Shown here: positions 51,101 to 63,100 of the stretch, in pieces
Numbering within the stretch: the first letter of the stretch is position 1
Layout: each line of letters opens with the position of its first letter
Source: Branchinecta lynchi
Lineage: Eukaryota; Arthropoda; Branchiopoda; Anostraca; Branchinectidae
DNA length: 64,000 bases
Assembly: GCA_023053575.1 (NCBI GenBank)
Contig: JAKZAP010000008.1
Span: forward strand, 2,257,001-2,321,000
Direction: 5' to 3'
The notes under the pieces: generated by a model
What the model was told of the DNA's origin: nothing
The model's input: only the letters and a program-made list of their open reading frames with translations
Database searches by the model: none
Translations under genes and position numbers: made by a program

Positions 51101-54100
51101 TATCTAACGCAACACGACCGTAGAACACGCACGTAATTTGAAATGCACCAGGATAAACTAAGCGTAACTAGTCAGCGAAACTGGAGGTATACGAGATAAT
51201 AAAACGCCACTGATGTTCCACAATTCGCTCAAATATGCGAGAGGTAATCGGTCGGGAATGTTTTCATAAAAATTTGCGGACTGGGTAACATTTAAATGTT
51301 GCTACAGCAGACCAAACGGTCGTCACGCGATATGTTGAGCGTGTCCGAAAGCTCCGAAAGGAACGAAAATGCTGAATTAATTCAGCATTTTATGCAGCAT
51401 TTCGCTTTCGGACTTACATTTTCGCTCAATTAATATAGCATTAATTCAGCATAAAATTCATCGACAAATTCACCAGAATGCTAAATTTTATGCTGAATTT
51501 TCAAGAAGAAACTGGGGAGTATGGCGATTCTCTCAGTGTTTTCGGCGGCAAACATAAAAAATTCAGAAAGACAACTGACAATTTGGCAAACATTCCAAAT
51601 TCTAAGACAGCTGGCGATCATGGCCAACGAAGAAAGGAAAGAAAAGAAGATAAGAAGGTTGGATATCAGTAGCTGGTCTATTTTGACAGCTTTATTCAGC
51701 TAATTCTTTTTTTTTCTTCTTCCTGACTTAAATTTTGGTATTCTAGAAGTGTCAGAGAAGAAAAAAAGGTAACAGGTTTCGGACAAAAAAGAAAAGAAAA
51801 TGCAGCACTAATGCAGAATTTAGAGCACCAAAAAGCTTTCGGACACGTTCGTTACACAGCTTATCTCAGCAGTATTGTCTACTTGCCAAAGCAAAGAAAC
51901 GATAACACCTAAAAGGACAGAATTGTACAAATAATGGTCCAGAACAATCCAACACGGAAAAGAATAGTCGTCCGTAGCCGTCCGCGAACGGGCTTACCTT
52001 ATACAACCCACTGATCCCCTGCGTCCTACCTATTAGGTCTCAGAGACAGGTGGAAGTTTTCACCGCATCCATTTTATTTCGATCTGGTGTCACACATGTT
52101 CTACGGAAGAAGGAGTTGCAGAAGATGAAAAGATGCTATTTTAAGTATGCGAAGCACCTGCATTATTTGCCAAAGTTGTACCGAAGCCACATAGCTAACG
52201 AAGCGTTTCCAAGTTAAAGACGCGAGCGTCACACTTTTGGAAATTTCGTCGGCTCTGCCAAAAATCATGGACAACAGGGCCCAACCAGAACATTACACTC
52301 TACATTCTTTTTCTGGCCGATGAATGAAAAATTGTACATTGTATTTGCCGTGTTTTCTTTTACATACTCCGCTTTTCAAATGGCGGGTCAGAAATAAATT
52401 ACTTACTTACCCCTGTTTCTCGAAGGTACGGCATATCATGAGGGTCTTCTGACTGATGCTGATATCTTGAATGACCTTTGGTCCCGGCAGGCCGTTCGCT
52501 GAGAAGGAAAAGAGTGGGAAAGAAGAGTCCAAGAGGAGCGATGATGCATTCGTCAGCGACCTGAAATTCCAGATATATTTATGCAGGATAGTTGCGCGTC
52601 TAAAATGCCATTTAGCCGGAGAGCGGAAACAGGTACAAACTTCATTTGTTTTAGAGATTATAGCTTCAGAGTTTTAGCTACGGCCTGGGAGGGACTCTTG
52701 CTAATAAGGGCCGAAATATCGCCATCAGCCATTACCAGCGTCTAGCAGTGCCTTGTACCAAACAGAGAAAGAGAGCTGATGAAAGGATAAACAGGAATAT
52801 ATCATTTAGGACATCCAGTAAGCACTGGCCTGTCCTAGTGGGTGGCCAGAACAATACTTCAAACATAAGAGGTCGTGCAAAGTGATGCTTGGTTCGGATT
52901 ATCTTTCCTATGAGGATGCTCTGGTCAAGCTTCAGTTGCCGACCCTTGCGAATAGGAGACATCAACTGACGATGAACTTTGGAAAAAAAAATGTTTAACT
53001 TCTGACCACCATCGGACTATTTTTCCGGACTTTGAGACTCCAGACCAGACCAGACCGAACACAAGGGACTAGCTAACCTTGACAAGCCACGGCTTCTTAA
53101 GCCCCCCATTAACTCAACCGAAAGTTGTTTATCTTCTTTTGTGCCTTATTTTGCTCGGAATTTTAACTGTCAGAATATCAATGAGCCGTGATTCGTAATT
53201 TGTTATATTGACGATCCGCAGCTAGCAGTTGTAAATGCTTTTAAGGAAATTAATGAGTTATATTATTATAATACCGTGCTGATTCTTTAGATCGGGACCA
53301 AAGTGTTCCAAGCCTGAATTCACTGATAACGACCCGAAGGTGTCCCCATAAATAACGAGGCGAAAGGTTTCAATGGGATGCCAAAGGGGAACATTTATTG
53401 AACTTCTTCAGGGTCTCGTAGATTCCGGTCTATGCCAAACCCTATAAGCACTTGATTAAGATCAAATAAACCCCTTAACCTAGGTCCATGAGGTAATTTC
53501 TTTCTGTCTTTATTTTCCGGTCTAGCCTAGATGACGCCCGCAATTTCAATGCTAGTCAAAAACTCTTAGAGTATTCAAATTCAATCTGTTTCTTTACCTA
53601 TATATACACAACTTTATGAACTTTATTTTCCCGGAATTTCCAGTCTAGTATACATCAGACTACAACTGACTTTTGACTGTTTCCAAACTGATATCAGAAC
53701 TAAAAAACGTTCCTTTGCTAGTCCTTCACTGAGGATTCATCACGGTCAGGGAAGGAATTAACCAACCTCGGCATCGCGAAATCATGCAAAAAGAGTGACA
53801 GGTGATGAGCAAAGGAGATATTGAGTAATTTTGCAGTTTTGTCGTTCTTATCACTAGGGAGTAACACTGAGAATTGAAAAAGTGACACACACACGGAATA
53901 GCAGCGACGCTAGCACAGTTAGCGATACAGAACGTCCGAACTGAAACTCAATCAGCTTTGCACCAGCGCTGGCTCCGACAAATCCATATTCCACACAGCA
54001 AAAATAAGATACAACCTCTGCTGCTTCCTCGATCTGTGCAGACTGTATCTTAGTTGCACTAGAATTTTGTAAACCCGCAAGTTTGTCTCGCTTTAACCCG

Positions 54101-57100
54101 TTTATCGTTTCCGTTGCATGTAAGCATTGGTCTTCACGCTACTCACTGGTGCTATTTTGCACGGATTTATGGCGCAGGGGCGTCCGTCTGTAGGTTTGAA
54201 AACGGCAAAAAATAACTCGTATGCCCGGGACCCACTATAGTCACACCTAGTAATAACGTCGGTAATAAGGCCGTCTTAAGGCGTATTCTCGCCGTTCCCC
54301 GAGGACTCCTCGGGGAATCGAAAAGAACGGCGAGAATAGAGGGAGTCACTCCACGCGGACTTCGCGCACAGAAAACAGCGAGAACACGGGGAATGCTTCT
54401 AAAATGGATTGTGTTCGGAAAAAAAATATGCAGTTCATGAAATTAGTCTGGATCCACTTTATTTTTGGTTTTGTTTATTCTGGTTCTTTTTAATTAATTT
54501 TACATTAATTTTACAACACCAGCAAAAATTGATCCCCCTCCGGATCTGAAAGGGAGTCCTTTTTGATGATGGTGATGATAATTGGAGCATTCCGCGTCCG
54601 CAGGGACGTGTGAATACGCCTTTACGGTCTAAATTGGGAAGAAAAGACGTTGAAAACGTATGATTGTCGAGATGGAAAAATCCATCTCCGCCATTTTGAA
54701 ACGTATCTTTGGAGTGTTTGGACCAATCACAGACCAGAGTCGCTGATTTTAGCTAGTTTTGTTTACGTTTGAGTGATGATGGTGGTAAAATATCTTGAAT
54801 TTCTTCGTTCCAGGTGTGACCAGGATGAAACGTAAGAATGGCTAATAACCAAATTCAAGAACCAAATTACGTGCAGATGTGACTGAATGTGGCCCGGGCA
54901 GAAGGTTTTCGGCGTGACCGCAGGCCTACCTTAAAACTGTAGTGTCGACGAACTGCATCCGGTCGGTCAACAAGGAAACTCCCTTCTTTTATCCCGCTAA
55001 CGTCCAAATCCAAGTGGCAATATTTCTCTTTCAAATCAGAGAGAAGCATCCCGTCCACAGGGTCATGAGGCAGGCAGGGTTTCAAGGGAAAGGCGGACCG
55101 TCGAAGCAGCCAGAAGAAGGCGTGTGTAATGTCCGCCCCACCGTAGTCCATCTTGATCTGAAACAGTGTGTAATGGGAACCTTTTGCTATGACTTCATCT
55201 CCCAACTCCACGCACTGATATCCACCCTTTAGCGATAAGGAATAATCTGACTGCTGCGGCTGCTGCTGGTGCAGCTCCCTAAACCAAGTGGTTTAATTGA
55301 CATAAGCAGAAGGGCTTCCCGGACGTATTATGCACATTCGCTACATCTGTAACGGCTATAATTTATAAATAAAAAAGAGGTTAGGCCGAAGCTCCTATCC
55401 CTACAAAACACATGAACAAAACACATGAACTTCGTTGTATCACTTTACGCTGATACAACGAATATACACTAAAAAGGATTCACATAGGCGCTGCAAGTGC
55501 TGAAACTGAGTACCACCAGGGACCCATACATTTCCTGTAATGTTTCTTTACATGGGGCCAGTCATTTCCTATGCTTCTATGTTGCTATGTTGGCCGAGCC
55601 TCAGCTGGTTTCCAAAAATTCCGCTTGGGTCGAATCGGCGTTCTTGCTCAGAGACAGTTAGGTGAATTTCGACAGCAAATGATCTATTTCTGGTTGTAGG
55701 CTATGGTTGTATAGAGATTTTCTGTAAGTCGTTACGTTACGAAATATCGTGAGAATCTCAACTTCCTCCTATGGAACTGATGATGGTGCCGAAAAATCCG
55801 GCCAGGCTTTCCAGCACGGAAGCAACCGACCCTGATCGATTGTCCAAGGCATAAGGCTACAACCAAAATGTAGCTGACTTTATCCGTTTTGCACCGTCAA
55901 ATATGATTCGCAGTCAGCTTGGGCAGAAGGAATATCTGCTACAACCAACGGTGAGAAGCTGCCCAGCTAGAGTTCACACTTTTAGAATTTTAACATACGT
56001 CTGCTTACTCTCGATTGCTTGATTGACACGCATTCGTCTACACACGATACGGATGTTTTTTGGTCGCCAATGTCCACTACACATGCGGTGGCTATGCCTG
56101 CTCCGGCTGTGGCAGCAACGTGATCCTGCAAGATATAAACAAAGAAATGAGCAACCTCAGAGCCACGCACCGAGCGTGGATGCTTGAGCATCCTATCCAT
56201 AAGTGGCTTCTTACTCCACCATTCAATACTGCTCGCGACCGACCTGCAAGAGCGGCCTCAGTGGTGATCCCAAAACATCAACACGTAAAATGCGACCATG
56301 TACGGTATGAAAAGACTTTTATACAGTCTTTCATTAAAATTTTTCTTATTTAGAGTTTACTTTTATATATGACGGTAACATATTTATAGATAGATAGATA
56401 GATACTTTAATTTTAGCCGTTTGGCCATACACAAAATCATACATTTTTAAACACTTCGAGAGAGCGGTTATATAAACTCACATGTAAAACGATTTAAACT
56501 CCCACTACCAATAACTATTTACATCTCTTTAACGCTTCTTTGACAAAACCTGTAACTGCCATTATCGCTGACCGTGAAGATGACTTTAGGATACCAGGAA
56601 AGAGCAACCCATCTTCACCAAAAATCTTACTCTCAAATCCGAGAGCCCCTTGCATCTTGACAGGAAGTGAGACAGATTTTCCTCTTCCAAACCACATAAC
56701 GAGCAAGTATAACATGACTTCGGGTTTCGGGAATTTCTTTCAAATAATTTAACCCTACTCTTAAGAGGGAGAGTGTTTACATGTATATATGACGATTCCG
56801 GCAAATTTGGATTTTACCATGATAGTTCGAAAAGAATAAAGCGCTATCTATCTATCTATCTACACTCTACTCTAGTCCAAGGGGAGAACTGATGCTACTC
56901 GGCATAGGTTGGAACATGAGAAATTCACAGGCACGATTTGCATGGGCGACCGACACAATTGGAATATCATATTGGCACGAAGATTTCTGAACGAAAAAAT
57001 ACTAAGCAAATGGCTTAAGCAAGCGCCCCCTAATTCCATGTAAACGCGCTGCAGTGGTAGGGTCTAAATCGTGCCAGGTTTCGAACGTCAATTCTCGGAG

Positions 57101-60100
57101 CTCCCTCGAGGAGATAAATGTGGAAAAAAGTATTAATGTAACTGCAGTAAAAAGGCTTTCGGCTCTTTGAATCACTCTATTAAATCATTAAAATCTGTCA
57201 CGAAATTGCACGAAGGTAACAAAGGTGCTTAATAGCGTGTTCCACCCTACTAACAATAGTAACTATTAGTTACTATTTTCGTTCCAACCTCGTGAAAACT
57301 TGCTACGCTGACCATTCCAACCTTCTCGAAATAGTAACTAATAGTTATTATTTGCTTACCACGATCGGGAGCGGAGTAAGCGTGGTAATCACAATCTCGT
57401 GGCGTGATTGGTCCGATTCGCCAATGGCACGGTATTTTGCAGAAAATAGAAAGATTCGTTCCAGCCTTGACGACAAGACTCCAAAATCCATGACGTCATC
57501 CGTAGTAACTACGGTAAGTATGGTGGAGGCATGGAGCAAACTCTAAACGAGCCTCTTTCACTACATACAAAATCGAAGTCAAAAACTAATTCTGGTATAA
57601 CGTACAAGCAGCCCATTGTCTTTTTGCCTGTTTCGCTACTTTTTTTTTTTTTTTTTTTTTTAAATCGTCAGTTTCCGGTTCCGGCTGAAGCAATTGGATT
57701 GGTCGTAACTTTCTGCCAGTTTTGCGCTTCTGTCTTCTGCCATGTTTTCGAAAACCAGACACCAAGTATCCTAATTTCTTGTGATATTCGTAGCCCATGT
57801 AAGCTCGGTGCTTTGAAGCTGTGTTCTTCCTCTGTTAACAGCAGAAGTTCACATTTGTCATCGTCATCGTTTACGCTACTTTAGCAGCCACACAAAAAGC
57901 TGCAACGTGAAAGAAAATGAGTGTTCTCCTATGCCTACGCGGGACCTAGTGTCTAGCGAGTTAAGCCATTAGGCATAGGATAGTTTGTCCACGTAAGCCA
58001 CTAAAATGGTGTATTCGCGACACAATTGTTTTCGTAGACAGTTCTTTGTCACGGGAGTTCTCACCGGTGGTCTCCGGTTTTTTGTATAAGCCGTTTTTGC
58101 ATCCACCGGTGACTTCTCATCAGTATTATAACCCGTTTTTGAACTAGCCGGTGTCCAATTTTACCTCACCGGTGCGGACTAACCAGAACCAGCTCGGGAG
58201 CCCGGCTTCCGCGAGAAGTTAGCCGGTTTTCATCAAATCACTGCTGAACCAAAAAACGCATTATAAGAGAAGACAAAACACCAGAGCCAGTCCTGAGTGC
58301 AACGAACGCACCTAGTCTTACCTGAATTAAAAAACACGAGCCAAAACCGAGGTTCAACAATAAGAGGTTTGTCAGCTCTTTGAGGTGCTGCCGGTTGTAT
58401 ATATCAGGCACTATGAGAACTGCTTTGTATTTCTGAAAAAAAAGGTAAGAGGTCACACAAAGTCACATTTGAACATCCGTCCCTGATTACTAGCACACCT
58501 ATAATTGTAACTGTTTACCCTTTGCAAATTTCAAGTTCACGAATGGAAAGAGACCAGCCTCCTATTATCATCAGCTTAATTGTGACTTGACTTTCCACTG
58601 GAGACAGAATATGTCGGTTTGCAAAAGCAGAAAATCTCGTATCGGAAAGACTAGGGAAAGCAGGAGAGTCGGACTTTCAAGAGAGACTTTGACCCCCTTT
58701 TTGGCTTGGTTGCAAAAAAATTACGAGGGACAATATTTTTCTAAATAATAAGTTTTAAATGAAAAAAAATTTTAAGGAAAGGAGATACTAAGGAAGGAAA
58801 AGTAAAGAAAATTTTAACGTTTTAAAGATATGAAAATAAGGGTAAAAGAGGAAATAAGAAAGAATATTAAAAATTCAAACGTAGAGACAGAGGAAAGTGT
58901 AGGTGACGCTAAATATATAGGTTGGTCATTGATTTTTTTTTTTAATTTAAAATATTAGATGTTAGGACGGATGGCGTTAGCGTAGTCACCTGACCAAATC
59001 GTACTGAACAGGAGGAACGGAAAAGATACTACACGGCAAAAAAACAAAAACAAACATGAATAACACCACCAAGTCGTAACTTTTTATCTACTTTATCTAT
59101 TGACAAATATAAATAAACCTCCCGTTGCTTAGAAGCGTCAGACATGCCAGTGGCGTAAGAAAACGACGCTTCACTAATCCTGATTTGAATTATTAGTAAA
59201 ATCCTAGCCTAAGGCAAAGAATATTGATGTTTTCTGGAAAGGTATGATGTTTTCTTTATAATCTTTAAAGTTTAGCTGAAAAGCCAACTTATTTCTTCAT
59301 CCTGTAACTGAATACATTGAAAGATTTGGATTCTGCCAAGCGATTTTTCGATTTTCCACTATCTGCTCTAGTAGTGACGTTCAGAATCTCTACGGCCGTC
59401 CACACAACACAAATTCTACTATGACGTGAACAATTTTAATCTCAACAGAAAGGCCGGTTTTCTGAGTCTGACAGTGCCGAACACAAACTTTTCGTAAATC
59501 GTGTTCATCAAGAATACAACACAGGCACAAGTGCATAGGGGTGCCACAGATCCGTCAGAGAAACTGCGGAGCAACAAAGTAACGCCTTTTCACTGGGTCT
59601 TTAAGCCTCTTTAAGTGAGCAGGTGATGGGTAACTAAATTGTCCCATTTCAGCCATTTTCAGTCAAACTTTAAGATGGAGGAGGATGGATTTTTGACCGG
59701 AAAAGATAGGGAAAGCATAGAACCAGGCGTTGGACTTCTGAAGAAAGGCTGGCTCTGCATAAACACGTTTGCTCATAATATTATCTGCGGCAATCAGAAG
59801 CTGCGTGGTGAACCACTTAATTCAATACTTTTTCTAAACTGCGTGTACATCTTACCGTAACCAAGGTGTACTTTCACCAGGGAGCTGGCTACACCTTGGT
59901 TCTTTTAGTTTAATCCGCCAGGTAACATTCAGGTTCCTGACTATGACTAATCTCAGTCATTCAAGTTTGAGGTAGAGAATTGGGATAAATTTAATTCAGT
60001 TCATTTTGAGTTGGACCTGTGGAAGGTCATTGCCGGAGAGCACGAAAAGTTAAGTGCTATTGTATACATATCTTTTAAACCTTTATTTCTTAAGAGCAAA

Positions 60101-63100
60101 TACACATCTATATTTTCTATAACTGATCAAAGAGGTACACACTAGTTTACTTGCACGTTACTTTGTACCGTTAAGCATGGTCCACCCCGCTCGGGGGCCA
60201 TGTACAGAGTAGCGTTGCATAAACAGTTCGTAACGTTTAGGGGCGTAAAACAGCCGTTTAAGGCCTCATAACATTACCACAAACTCTGCTTTTGGTATCC
60301 CAAGTAGACTTTCCAACGCGTACGTCCAAAGCACTTCTATGTCATTCATTACTGACATCAAAGATCCTCCGACTCCTGGATGTATATTCAGTTCTCCTCT
60401 CCGGAATGGGAAATGGATGTTGTATGATTCTCTCGGTCTCAGGTGTAACACCTAAAACAAAAGCACACATAAAATAATATAACTTTTTTTTTAACAGACA
60501 TTTAATGCATATCCTCCTATGACCCATGGTCAGTTATATTACGACAATCTTCACACATAAAGTTATCGGTAAACACGAGAGGATGATATAAGTCATATCA
60601 GCCCCCAGGGAGTATGATATAAGTCACATCAGCCTCCAGAGCTAGGATGATATAAGTCATTTACTTATATCATCCTCTCCTCTCCATGGATTGCTAGACC
60701 GGATCCTTCGGTCTAGCAATCCACTCCTTGTGATTCTCTCGGGACCAAACATGCGGCTATCGTTACCTGTGTGGATGGCATGGAACCGTGAGCTGTATTC
60801 AGCGTTTGATGTTGGGTAGTTTATTGTTTTTATACTTTTGCCCATACCCATTGTTAGTTGTTAATATTTATTGTTAGTTGTTTAGTATGGCCCAAGTTCG
60901 CCGTTTTATTAGATTAAATAAATAAAATAAATATCAGCCTCCGGAGAGGATGATATAAGTCATATTATCCTCCAGAGACGGTTTCTGTTCGAAAAGGTTA
61001 TAACAGTTAACACACCTCCATCTCGGTTGATACCATCGAAATGACAACCTCGATGGCCGTTTTAAAATATCAACCTCGCCTTCGGCATGGATAAGTTATT
61101 TTCAATGACCGTGTCGGTGTTATTTTCCGATGTCAAACTCGATGTCGGAAGTTAACATTTAATTCCATTGCAGGGCGACTGCCACATCACGTGAAAAAAA
61201 ACGTAAAAAACGACATAGGTGGCGTGAGGTGTAGTGTGAAGTGGCGTGAGGTGTAGTGTGACGATGATTCAACTGGAATATGTCGCAAAGAACGATGGGC
61301 ACTCGTTCTGCTGTACAAAGCTTACAGAATCATCCAAACACTGCCTACCCGATGAAAAATTTTCGAGAATTAGTCGTATGGAGTTGTACGAAAACGTAGC
61401 ATGCAGTAGTATCTATTGCCACTGCATGCTACTACTAGCAAACTGGATGCTACTACAGCAAGACTGGATGCTATCGGATGCTACTACTTAAAATTAACCC
61501 AGTTGGAGATATGTTAAATCGAAGTATACCATGCTACGACATTTCAATACATGCAACTTTTTCGTACAACTACCATACAACTACACAGTCAAAGAATTTT
61601 TCATCCGGTGTGACAGCGCATTAGCGAATCGCTCCTGATCTTGGCGAGTAAATACTCGTTCGTTCGGCAAATTATGGGGGACGGCTTTACCCCTGTCTGA
61701 ACTTCATAATTCCAGATTAGTTCTTTTTTGGCCGCTAGCTGCGCTAGCATAATGTAAACAATGACACGTTAATTCTTGGTGTACGTTTATCCAAGTTTGT
61801 TTGGCCATGTTTAAAAACTGTTTAAAATGCCTCTGCCTCTATTTGTGCTCTACCGTATTCTGGTCTGTCGAACTTCATCAAGTTTGTCAATTTTGGCTTC
61901 CGACTTCAATGCTGAGTGCTGGTTGACTTTTCCACGTGGCTAATGTGCGATTCGGTATGAACCGAAAGCCTAATCGCTTATTCACCCTTCAAATAACTTA
62001 TACCAAGATCTCACGTGTGATTGTTACTGTTTCTCTAGCGCATCTGACGGCAATCCGTCATTGTATTTTATGAGGGGCGTATTATAGCAACCTGTTATGA
62101 AAACATGGGATAGTTAGTTGCGTTTTTGCAGATACCATGGTATCTGATACCACGGTCTAAAGTCGTTTTTGCAGTTATCGTGGTATCTAATACCATGGTC
62201 AAAAGGCGTTTTTGCAGTTATCGTGGTATCTGGCCAGTTATCGTGGTATCAGATATTGAGATACTACGGTCTGACCGTGGTAACTGGTCATGGTATCTGA
62301 AAATTCATCTTACTTTCATCGAATTTTGTCAGATTGGTAAGAAAGAAGTTTAGCACTTAGTGATGTGGCTGAATATCTGTTTTTCTGTTGGGATGACTTC
62401 GAAAAGCGCAATTTCGGGAATTGTCGTTTTTGCAGTGCAACCGTATATCAGATACCATGGTATCAGCAAAAACGCAACTGTTGTATAGCAACGCAGAATC
62501 AAAAGGAACGGCTGTTCTTGGATGAAAGCTACCGTCTGCAAAACTAGGACGAAAACTGTGTAAACCAAACCTTAGCTTATTATCTTCGGCCCGTGACGTT
62601 TTCGTGACCTCATGAAAGAAATAGGGGAATATAGAATATGTATTTGTATCTATATATATAGAGCCGAGCGGCCAGCGAGGCGACAAACGCGTTTACACTT
62701 ATTAACCGTTCTAGGGGCAATCAGTTCCGTTAGAGCTTGGTCACACTCGGCTGATTTCCTGGCTTTTTGGGTTGCAAAAGTAGAAAAAAGAAAAGGAACA
62801 AGACAACTAATTCTGATGGTTGTCGTTTTAATTGAGGAGATCAATTATAGCAAAATAGCGTGTGTTATTATGTTACAGGAACCCTAATTGACCCCTAATT
62901 GCAGTCAGCTCATTGCCCCCAAGCTGCCGCAAATCTCACGTCCCCTGGGGATTTTCAGTTGTTTGTCGAATAGGCCGGTTTTCGAGCCCCGTGTGACCAG
63001 GCTCTTAGTAAATGGAAAATACAGACTTTTCGCGTGACGTCATGAGCCACAGATAATCGGCTTAAGTTTAGTCAACACCACGAAAACGCTACTCTTGTTG

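Noticed and set aside
54167..54349. Minus-strand 60-codon frame beginning MTPSILAVLFDSP
   Set aside because: It is a translation of the MITE terminal repeat; the same 'ILAVP' words appear in every copy.
61246..61491. 81-codon plus-strand frame
   Set aside because: Its C-terminal half is made of GGATGCTACTA repeats and nothing resembles a known exon.
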